The notes under the pieces were generated by a model, which did not search any database, had not been told where the DNA came from, and worked only from the letters and a program-made list of their open reading frames with translations. Positions 26,088 through 33,000 of a stretch of 58,478 bases of DNA are shown one piece after another (within the stretch, counting starts at the first letter, position 1; each line of letters opens with the position of its first letter). Made by a program: the position numbers and the translations under genes. Origin of the DNA: JAPLDB01 sp038230515 (GTDB lineage Bacteria > Bacteroidota > Bacteroidia > AKYH767-A > 2013-40CM-41-45); assembly GCA_038230515.1 (NCBI GenBank), contig JBBRND010000027.1, positions 1 to 58,478 on the forward strand. Direction: 5' to 3'.

Positions 26088-26421
26088 TCGTCCTGCTCAT
26101 CTTATTATTCAGGATATGCTCGACAGCATTTCTGATATTCTCAACTATACAGGTGGGTTGAGCGAACAGGATTTTTTAAGCGACAAGAAAACACGCGATG
26201 CTGTAGAACGTAATCTGGAAATAATAGGGGAAGCTGCTAACCGTTTACCTGAAGAAATTTATTTGAAGCATAACAGCGTTGAGTGGCACAAAATAATTTC
26301 ACTCCGGAATAGATTGATACATGGCTATTTCAACATCCAAAAAAATATTATCTGGAACGTAGTGAGAGATTATCTGCCACCCCTACAAAAACAGTTGGAA
26401 GATATTCTTAAAGAATTATAG
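26080..26421 (+). CDS. HepT-like HEPN ribonuclease toxin (DUF86)
   Basis: A 113-residue helical HEPN protein of the DUF86/HepT type. The RNase motif RX4HXY is intact: Arg76, His81, Tyr83 (RNRLIHGY). In HepT the tyrosine of this motif is what MntA modifies. The frame starts at a TTG at 26074, but the ATG at 26080 (MSDRPAHLI) is preferred and overlaps the antitoxin stop by 8 nt. nuoN begins only 8 nt after its stop, so toxin expression is probably tied to complex I transcription. Toxicity is inferred. Confidence 0.88.
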   Translation: MSDRPAHLIIQDMLDSISDILNYTGGLSEQDFLSDKKTRDAVERNLEIIGEAANRLPEEIYLKHNSVEWHKIISLRNRLIHGYFNIQKNIIWNVVRDYLPPLQKQLEDILKEL

Positions 26422-26429
26422 TTTGGAAA

Positions 26430-27848
26430 ATGCAAATGCAAGAAATCATAACAACATTATTTCCTGAAACAGTTCTTACTGTTTTCCTCATGCTGTTGCT
26501 TCTGATAAAAATTTTTAGTGAGAACATGAAGCGGGAAACTGTGTTGTTCATCATCAGCTTTTTCTTTTTTGCTGTTGCGGTTATTACATTTTTTGTTTTG
26601 CCGCAAGGATCCGTGTTCGGAGGAATGTTTATCACAACACCGTTGATCAGCATTGAGAAATCAATTTTACTTCTCGCCACATTTGTAATTTCCCTTTCTG
26701 CTTTTGGATGGCTGAGCAACTACAAAAATTATCTTGAGTTTTATTTGATTCTCATCTGCATACTCATCGGAATGTTCCTGATGATTTCATCAGGACACTT
26801 TCTTTCATTCTATCTTGGACTGGAAATGGCAACTATTCCGCTGGCTGCCCTTGCAGGATTTGATTTGGAAAAACCAAGAAGCGGAGAAGCGGGAATGAAA
26901 CTTATTCTCTCGTCCGCATTTTCATCAGGAATATTATTGATGGGTATTTCATTTATGTACGGCACATGCGGCTCACTTTATTTTGATGATGTAAAAGCGG
27001 CATTCACAGGAAACACCATTCAGCTTGCAGGTTTTGTTTTTCTTGTTTCAGGATTTGCTTTTAAAATTTCTGTTGTTCCGTTTCATTTGTGGACGGCTGA
27101 TGTGTACGAAGGTTCGCCTGTTGCAGTCACAGCATTTTTATCAGTGGTGTCAAAAGGTGCGGCAGTATTTATTTTCCTCAGTGCGTTGTATAAAGTATTC
27201 GGAGCCATCAGCTCAACATGGATTTATCTCCTCGCCATCCTTTCAGTCGCAACGATGGTTATCGGAAATCTTTTTGCCATTCGTCAGCAAAATATAAAAC
27301 GGTTTCTTGCATTCTCTTCCATTACACAAGCGGGATATATTCTTATCGGTATTGCATCAGGCACCATGCAGGGAACGGCATCCGTAGTTTATTTTATTTT
27401 CGTTTATCTTTTTTCAAACCTTGCTGCATTCGCGGTGGTGAGCATCATCTCAGATAAAACAGGAAAAGAAAATATCAGTGACTACAATGGTTTGTATCAA
27501 ACCAATCCGCGGTTAAGTATTGTAATGACACTTGCATTGCTGTCATTGGCGGGCATTCCGCCAACAGCAGGATTTTTCGGAAAATGGTTTCTGCTCTCTG
27601 CGGGAGTTTCAACAGGAATGATGTCTCTTATTATTGTTGCATCGCTAAATCTGGTAATTTCACTTTACTATTATTTGCGCGTGGTGCGTGCCATGTTTGT
27701 TGATGCAAACGATGAACCCATTGCAACCATCAACAGCAACAATGCAGCACGCCTCGGTCTCATCATTTGCACTGCGGGCATTATTTTTACCGGATTCTTC
27801 AGTTTCATTTATCAATACATTTATTCACTCAGTAATGGAATACAATGA
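26430..27848 (+). CDS. nuoN: NADH-quinone oxidoreductase subunit N
   Basis: Third antiporter-like complex I subunit, 472 residues and polytopic. Diagnostic segments are FYLGLEMATIPLAALAGFD with the conserved Glu, VPFHLWTADVYEGSPVAV, and LSLAGIPPTAGFFGKW. Start could be 26430 or the second ATG at 26436 (MQEIITTLFPE). It is separated from nuoM by the MntA-HepT pair, but keeps reading in the same direction with tight spacing. Its stop overlaps the next small gene (ATGA). Confidence 0.95.
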   Translation: MQMQEIITTLFPETVLTVFLMLLLLIKIFSENMKRETVLFIISFFFFAVAVITFFVLPQGSVFGGMFITTPLISIEKSILLLATFVISLSAFGWLSNYKNYLEFYLILICILIGMFLMISSGHFLSFYLGLEMATIPLAALAGFDLEKPRSGEAGMKLILSSAFSSGILLMGISFMYGTCGSLYFDDVKAAFTGNTIQLAGFVFLVSGFAFKISVVPFHLWTADVYEGSPVAVTAFLSVVSKGAAVFIFLSALYKVFGAISSTWIYLLAILSVATMVIGNLFAIRQQNIKRFLAFSSITQAGYILIGIASGTMQGTASVVYFIFVYLFSNLAAFAVVSIISDKTGKENISDYNGLYQTNPRLSIVMTLALLSLAGIPPTAGFFGKWFLLSAGVSTGMMSLIIVASLNLVISLYYYLRVVRAMFVDANDEPIATINSNNAARLGLIICTAGIIFTGFFSFIYQYIYSLSNGIQ

Positions 27849-28255
27849 ACCGCTTAAATAAAGAAGCTCACGCATTAGAAGACATCAACGGAGTACGCTG
27901 CGCTTTAGTGGAGAAAAATATGCCGCCCATGCGTGTGGATTTTTTGAAAAAACTTCTTGAGTTTAATGGCTACACGGTAATGGTTGCCCCAAGCCCTCCG
28001 CCAAAGGTTGTTGCAAAACCCGCACCGTCCGTGGTTGAAGGTGCTCCTGCTGAATCAGCTCCTGCACCACCCCCGGCTCCTGAAACTTTTACAATTGGAG
28101 TTACTGATTTTTTATTTCATCCCTTGCTTGCAATTTATGAGCGGGCCTTATCAACTCCTGAAGGTAATCTTGTTTCAATTGATTACTGGAATCAGGAATC
28201 AGAGAAACCAAATGAGTACTACTGGAAGAGGGATTTTTTTACGAACTCGTTGTAA
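27845..28255 (+). CDS. Small conserved-type hypothetical protein after nuoN
   Basis: A 136-residue soluble protein with no signal peptide or membrane segment. Residues 1-45 (DINGVRCALVEKNMPPMRVDFLKKLLEFNGYTV) look like a small alpha/beta domain. Residues ~47-82 are a Pro/Ala-rich linker. The remainder (TIGVTDFLFHPLLAIYERAL, then YYWKRDFF) is a second compact piece. It overlaps nuoN by 4 nt, so it is translationally coupled to complex I genes and may help assembly or regulation. That is context only; I do not recognise the family. Confidence 0.65.
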   Translation: MNRLNKEAHALEDINGVRCALVEKNMPPMRVDFLKKLLEFNGYTVMVAPSPPPKVVAKPAPSVVEGAPAESAPAPPPAPETFTIGVTDFLFHPLLAIYERALSTPEGNLVSIDYWNQESEKPNEYYWKRDFFTNSL

Positions 28256-28258
28256 TAG

Positions 28259-29584
28259 TTAAGCAACAGGAACTGTGATCACAAATTCCGAAAACTCATT
28301 TTCTTTACTCTCAACTTTTATCATTCCGCCATGCGCCTTAACAGTGTCGTTAGTAATACTCAAACCGAGACCTGTGTTTCCGAGACCCGTTGGCTTAGTG
28401 GTAAAGAACGGTTCAAAAACTTTCTGAATATTTTGAGGTGGTATTCCCGTTCCATTGTCTTTCACAGAAATTGTCAATGTTTTATTTTGAAATGAAGTTG
28501 TAAGAGTAACCACTGGTGAATAATCCGACTTCGCACTTTTTGCTCTGACCAATTGATTTTTTTCGCGAACTGAATAGAATGCATTATTCAATACGTTCAA
28601 TAAAATTTTTGAAAAATCCTGCGCGATTACTTCGACCTCCGGAATATTCTTCCCGAAATTTTTTACGATCTCACAATTTAAATCAGTTCCATTTTCTTTG
28701 AAACTGAAAAAAGAAATGTCGCAGCAGTCGCGGCAAAGTTTATTCATGTCAACAAATTGCGTTGTCCGTGAGCCGGGCTGGGAATGCTGAAGCATACTTT
28801 TCACAATATCTCCCGCGCGTTTTCCGTGATGTTCTATTTTAGCGATGTTGTCAGTAAGCATTTCGATCAACTCTTTTCTATCTCCCTCTTCTTTTGATTC
28901 GCTCAACTCTTTCATCAAATCCTTTGAGAGAAAAGAAAAATTATTCACGAAGTTGAGCGGGTTCTGAATCTCGTGAGCAATGCCTGCTGTAAGCTGACCA
29001 AGCGATGCAAGTTTCTCCTGTTGCACCAATTGTTCCTGCGTTCTTTTCAGTTCCGAAAGCGTAAGAACAAGTTCTTCATTCTTTGTCTGTAGATCAGCAG
29101 TTCGTTCGCTTACGAGTTGTTCGAGTTCTACCTGACGTTGTCTGAGCTGGGAAATATTTTTTTGATTTTGTTCGCGAAGTCGCTTCAACATGGCTTTGAT
29201 AATGCTGCGTGCTACATCAGGATATTTATTCTGAAGAGCGAAAAAATATTTTTGTTCAATGGTTCCTGTCACTGTAGGAAGCACCGCAGAAACAGAAAGA
29301 GATCGCGGCTCATCATCAAGCAAAGAAAACTCCCCAAAAAAATTCCCTTCCTTCATTGTTGCCACTACATATTCCTTGTCATGCACCTTCACCTGTCCGG
29401 AAAAAATGATGTACATGCTGTTGCCCTTGTCTCCTTTATTAAAAATTTTTTCTTCCGGCTGAAAAACAGAAATGAGAATTTGCTTAGCAATTTCTTCCAT
29501 AACCGAATCAGGCACATGCGTAAAAATCTCAACCTGCTTTAAAACGCGAAGCTTGCTCTCGAATGGCAAATTCTGTGATGTCAT
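28259..29584 (-). CDS. Sensor histidine kinase with N-terminal cyclic-nucleotide-binding domain
   Basis: A 441-residue cytoplasmic kinase without membrane segments. Residues ~12-130 form a cNMP-binding domain (GNFFGEFSLLDDEPRSLSVS is the phosphate-binding cassette). A long coiled coil follows at ~135-195. The HisKA domain has the phospho-accepting His204 (GIAHEIQNPLNFV), and the HATPase domain has the N box NVLNNAFYSV and G boxes DNGTGIP and GLGLSI. It would phosphorylate a response regulator in response to cAMP/cGMP or another ligand. No receiver domain or regulator gene is adjacent. It is divergent from the HD gene and convergent with the nuo unit. Confidence 0.9.
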   Translation of the reverse strand: MTSQNLPFESKLRVLKQVEIFTHVPDSVMEEIAKQILISVFQPEEKIFNKGDKGNSMYIIFSGQVKVHDKEYVVATMKEGNFFGEFSLLDDEPRSLSVSAVLPTVTGTIEQKYFFALQNKYPDVARSIIKAMLKRLREQNQKNISQLRQRQVELEQLVSERTADLQTKNEELVLTLSELKRTQEQLVQQEKLASLGQLTAGIAHEIQNPLNFVNNFSFLSKDLMKELSESKEEGDRKELIEMLTDNIAKIEHHGKRAGDIVKSMLQHSQPGSRTTQFVDMNKLCRDCCDISFFSFKENGTDLNCEIVKNFGKNIPEVEVIAQDFSKILLNVLNNAFYSVREKNQLVRAKSAKSDYSPVVTLTTSFQNKTLTISVKDNGTGIPPQNIQKVFEPFFTTKPTGLGNTGLGLSITNDTVKAHGGMIKVESKENEFSEFVITVPVA

Positions 29585-29628
29585 TTGTTCCGGATAAAAC
29601 CAAAACGTAAATGTATTGGTTAAAATTG

Positions 29629-29636
29629 TATTTTTG
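29629..29636 (+). promoter_or_regulatory. Putative -7 box (TATTTTTG) of the HD hydrolase
   Basis: An exact TAnnTTTG match ending 10 nt before the ATG at 29647, implying a very short leader. It lies in the divergent gap with the histidine kinase gene. The -33 element is unclear. Confidence 0.4.
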
Positions 29637-29646
29637 AAAACACAGT

Positions 29647-30237
29647 ATGAACGAAGATACTTTCAAAACAGTATATAAAGATGTAATGAAGATGCTCAGG
29701 GAAAATCTCCCGGCAAATCTTTTTTATCACTGCCCTGAACATACTTCTGATGTTATTAAATCGGCAGAACGAATTGCTTTTTCAGAAAATTGCTCAGCCG
29801 AAGAAATTCTGCTTCTTAAAACTGCCGCCCTCTTTCATGATACAGGCTATGTGCGCGATATGCGTGATCATGAAAAGCAGGGATGTGATATTGCCAAGGA
29901 AATGCTCTCAGCAAATAAAATTGAACAGAATGAAATTGACCTGATTTGCGATCTCATTATGGCAACAAAAGTTCCTCAGAATCCGAAAGCAAAATTGGAG
30001 CAGATAATCTGCGATGCCGATCTTGATTATCTCGGACGCGATGATTATTTCTTCATTGCAGAAAATCTGCACAGAGAATTTTTATCATTCGGGAAAATAG
30101 GCAGTGAGCTGGAATGGATTCAATTGCAGATTAATTTTCTTCAATCACATATTTACTTCACTCAATCGTCTGTGAGACTTCGCCAGCCGAAGGTCGAAGA
30201 ACATCTGAAAAGAATCAGGGAAACTATTTTGCGTTAA
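29647..30237 (+). CDS. HD-domain phosphohydrolase
   Basis: A 196-residue HD-superfamily hydrolase. Metal ligands are visible: His32 (CPEHTSDV), His64-Asp65 (ALFHDTGYV), a further His (RDHEKQG) and a late Asp in CDADLDYLGRDD. It resembles the small stand-alone HD proteins acting on nucleotides or phosphodiesters. The divergent neighbour is a kinase with a cyclic-nucleotide domain, so a link to cyclic-nucleotide turnover is possible but only contextual. It ends at a strong terminator. Confidence 0.85.
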   Translation: MNEDTFKTVYKDVMKMLRENLPANLFYHCPEHTSDVIKSAERIAFSENCSAEEILLLKTAALFHDTGYVRDMRDHEKQGCDIAKEMLSANKIEQNEIDLICDLIMATKVPQNPKAKLEQIICDADLDYLGRDDYFFIAENLHREFLSFGKIGSELEWIQLQINFLQSHIYFTQSSVRLRQPKVEEHLKRIRETILR

Positions 30238-30240
30238 AGC

Positions 30241-30270
30241 AAAAGCGCCCCGCATTTGCGGGACGCTTTT
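30241..30270 (+). terminator. Intrinsic terminator after the HD gene
   Basis: AAAAGCG and CCCGCA pair with TGCGGG and CGCTTTT around a short loop, giving a 13-bp stem with one bulge on each side. It lies 3 nt after the stop codon. Confidence 0.85.
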
Positions 30271-30352
30271 AGTTTATTTCAAGTGAATCAGTTTAGGAAT
30301 TTTCTACTGCATTTCTGTCAGAGATCAAACCGTATTACGGTTTATCAATCAT

Positions 30353-30781
30353 TTATCGAGACATGTTATCAGTTGTATCAATTTCTATTTCTGCATAATC
30401 AAGTATCACAGCAACAATACCCAGATTAATGCTGACAGGATTAGTACCAAACGAATCAAAGTTTTCTTCAAATTTGTAAATTTTCGCCTTCTCAAATTTT
30501 ATTTCTTTTGAAAGCGGAGAAGAAGCATCTCCACCAGAGTAAAGAGAAACGGTTCCTTTCATATCGGTATAGTTGCTGATAAACCATTTAAAGAGTGTCG
30601 AATCTTTTTTATCGCCTTCACTGTCCACTTCAAACAGTAGTTTGAAATGCTCAAGTGCTCCAACCGCAGAAAGAGTTTGAGCATCTAATCTGCGGTTAAA
30701 GTCAAAATGGTATCCTTTTAAGTGAGTAGACTCATAGGTGCTACCCTGACCTTCAAGTTTCATTTTTGCGAAGAATGCCAT
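30353..30781 (-). CDS. tssD: T6SS subtype iii tube protein TssD (Hcp-like)
   Basis: A 142-residue protein of the Bacteroidota TssD family, the Hcp-like ring that stacks into the inner tube of the type VI secretion machine. Supporting features are the start MAFFAKMKLEG, the HLKGYHFDFNRRLDA stretch, and a beta-rich layout with ISNYTDMKGTVSLY typical of this family; there is no signal peptide. It lies downstream of the sheath genes tssB-tssC but is separated from them by a perfect 15-bp hairpin terminator, so it probably has its own promoter. That fits the need for many copies of tube protein. Confidence 0.85.
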   Translation of the reverse strand: MAFFAKMKLEGQGSTYESTHLKGYHFDFNRRLDAQTLSAVGALEHFKLLFEVDSEGDKKDSTLFKWFISNYTDMKGTVSLYSGGDASSPLSKEIKFEKAKIYKFEENFDSFGTNPVSINLGIVAVILDYAEIEIDTTDNMSR

Positions 30782-30931
30782 TGTGATTTGTAGTTTAAGT
30801 TTGTTAGAGGATTGAAATACTTAATTGAGCCGCAAATATGCACCAAGAAGAAGAATTTGTCAAACCCAAGTTAGTAGTTAGCAGTTCTGGGCATACAGTT
30901 GGCAATAGATGGATGGCAGTTGACAAATATT

Positions 30932-30978
30932 CAATCAAAACCCCAGTCAGATAGAAAATCCGGCTGGGGTTTTGATTG
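30932..30978. terminator. Bidirectional terminator between tssC and tssD
   Basis: A perfect 15-bp stem (CAATCAAAACCCCAG paired with CTGGGGTTTTGATTG) with a 17-nt internal loop. It lies 18 nt past the tssC stop and upstream of tssD on the same strand. Confidence 0.75.
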
Positions 30979-30996
30979 TAATATGAGTATTACAAA

Positions 30997-32367
30997 TTAT
31001 TGTTGCGCGTATTCGCTGTTCCAACTTACTCCGTCAGAATCTTCTCCCTTTGTTCCGTCAAGTTTCACCATGAAACTCTTGGCAGGAAAATATGGAGTAA
31101 TGTGAATATCAAGATAGATTTTATCTTTCTGAACGGGATCGCGCTCCAAACGCAGCACTTTAAATTTTTCAATTAGCTTATCAGCGCCTTTTATGCCGTC
31201 AAGAAACTTGATGATTTGTCCACGCAAATCAGTTTCTGTTTTTACATTCCAGTTTTCAAATGCTCTGCGATTAAGGAAATCAATAAGCACTTTAGTAATG
31301 TAATCGAATACACGAACTACAGAATATGTCTGCAAACCAAGGTTGTCGCCATTGAAAAGTGTTTTTGCGGAGAACGCCATTACCTTTCCATATTCATTTA
31401 CCATCGGTATCAATCCGATTTTTTCGAGGTTGGAAATTTCACTTTTCTTCAGATCGAAACGAACAGCATCAACTTCATTCATGCCGCCATGTTTTTTACC
31501 TGCAGTTACCTGGCTCATCAATGTTCTGTAAACTTTTCCTGCAAGCGCGCCTGAAGGTGGAACGTACAAATCCTCTTCTTCACCAACTTCCTCCACCTTT
31601 CCGCGACCAACAAGCCAGTTGCAGGTCATCATCACGTTGGAACGATGAACTTCCCCGCCAGTAAGATTTGCAGATTCAAACATGTCAATTACATCATCGG
31701 GTGCTTCGTAGTTTTCGAAATCAGTTACAAGCATTACTTTATTTTCGTAAGCGATCTTTGCCCACTTTTCCACAATACTGTTTTTCTTGAGGTACCCCGG
31801 AATGCACATGATGGAATAATTATTCCGCAGATCGAGGCGATCATAATTTTGCTTCAACTCCCCATTTACTGCATCAATGAAACGAGTGTTATCAAGATCA
31901 GTAACCTGATCCATATCAGCATTCATGAAGCCGACATTCTTTACTTTATCTGACTCCGTATTTTTATAAAACAATGAAACGGAACGATAAGATGTTTCAA
32001 GAGTACGTGTTGCATCGAGTGCTTTCTTCAGATTCTTTTTCATCAATGAACCTGTTGCTTCCGCTTTTTCACCGCACTTGCTTGCCATCTCTGCCATGTC
32101 TGCACCTTCTGTAATTACATTGAGCCAAAGGTTAAGCTTGGCTTTCAGATCATCACGCTCTGTTTTCTTATCAGATTCACTTAGAAATATTTTTTTGCGC
32201 GCTTTGCGCTCCGGATTAAGATTCTGAACACCGTCAATGGTTGCTTCAAAAAAATCGAAGCCGCCAAGTTTTACCAATTTATTTAAACTTTGCTCTAAGG
32301 ATGCGCCTGCCTTTCCTTCTTTAAGTTGAACTTCTTGTCCTACCTGTTGTTGTTGATTCTCTGCCAT
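30997..32367 (-). CDS. tssC: T6SS subtype iii contractile sheath large subunit TssC
   Basis: A 456-residue sheath subunit that pairs with TssB to form the contractile sheath around the TssD tube. Characteristic Bacteroidota TssC segments are SLNKLVKLGGFDF, NYSIMCIPGYLKKNS, VMMTCNWLVGRGKVEEVGEE and TAGKKHGGMNEVDAVRFDL. There is no signal peptide; it is cytoplasmic. It begins 41 nt after tssB on the same strand and is probably co-transcribed. Length agrees with other members of the Bacteroidota branch. The assignment to T6SSiii rather than to an extracellular contractile system rests on TssD, TssB and TssH being next to it. Confidence 0.92.
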   Translation of the reverse strand: MAENQQQQVGQEVQLKEGKAGASLEQSLNKLVKLGGFDFFEATIDGVQNLNPERKARKKIFLSESDKKTERDDLKAKLNLWLNVITEGADMAEMASKCGEKAEATGSLMKKNLKKALDATRTLETSYRSVSLFYKNTESDKVKNVGFMNADMDQVTDLDNTRFIDAVNGELKQNYDRLDLRNNYSIMCIPGYLKKNSIVEKWAKIAYENKVMLVTDFENYEAPDDVIDMFESANLTGGEVHRSNVMMTCNWLVGRGKVEEVGEEEDLYVPPSGALAGKVYRTLMSQVTAGKKHGGMNEVDAVRFDLKKSEISNLEKIGLIPMVNEYGKVMAFSAKTLFNGDNLGLQTYSVVRVFDYITKVLIDFLNRRAFENWNVKTETDLRGQIIKFLDGIKGADKLIEKFKVLRLERDPVQKDKIYLDIHITPYFPAKSFMVKLDGTKGEDSDGVSWNSEYAQQ

Positions 32368-32408
32368 AATGTTTTTGAATTAGTTGGGTTAATGATTGGG
32401 TTCTCTGA

Positions 32409-32855
32409 TTATTTATTTTCTTCCAGTTCTTGAATCATAGCGCGAAGCGCGTCTGCAAATGCCGCTTTGTTATCTCCATTTTCAAGAGCTGTTTTAAGAA
32501 GCTTGTTGGTTTTAATCTGCTTAATTATTTTCTGATACTGATCCTGCTCAATGTTGAGTTGTTTCAGAAAATTACTTTGAGCTGTAATATTCTTTGCACC
32601 GAAATCACCGAGGTTATTAAAGTGAAGATTCTCCTGAACAGGAGCGCCTTCCGCATTTTCGAATTCCACATCTACGTTGGGTTTGTAGTGCGCGAAAACC
32701 TCATCAGTAGTTTTCAGGTCTTGCACGATCTCTGGTTTTATTGCAGGATCATTTGTTAATTTCTGAACGAACAATGTTCTGTTCATCGGGATGTCAGCCA
32801 TGCCTTCGCTGGCATCGCGTTTCACTTCATTTCCACCTACTCCATAGTTAAACAT
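32409..32855 (-). CDS. tssB: T6SS subtype iii sheath small subunit TssB
   Basis: A 148-residue protein starting MFNYGVGGNEVKRDASEG, with DVEFENAEGAPVQENLHFNN in the middle and a helical C-terminus, as in Bacteroidota TssB. It forms the sheath heterodimer with TssC, and the C-terminal helix is the expected contact. It is the first gene of the tssB-tssC unit. A possible promoter, TTGC then 20 nt then TAATTTTA, lies upstream of the start (around 32880-32915). The 145-bp gap to tssH contains nothing else I can identify. Confidence 0.88.
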   Translation of the reverse strand: MFNYGVGGNEVKRDASEGMADIPMNRTLFVQKLTNDPAIKPEIVQDLKTTDEVFAHYKPNVDVEFENAEGAPVQENLHFNNLGDFGAKNITAQSNFLKQLNIEQDQYQKIIKQIKTNKLLKTALENGDNKAAFADALRAMIQELEENK

Positions 32856-33000
32856 AATATTAAGGTTTTTAAAGGTTATTTATTTATTTGTTTGGTAAAA
32901 TTAAGTATTTCAGTTTTAACTAGCAAGTATTTATTTATGGGCGTCAGAGTAAATGCCCTATGAGCTGCCAAGACGAATTGAATTGCAGTTCGCTCAAAGA

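Noticed and set aside
27980..28085. Captured repeat in the Pro/Ala linker (PSVVEG) of the gene after nuoN
   Set aside because: The peptide resembles ones produced by dispersed repeats in other genomes, but I see no palindrome or second copy here.
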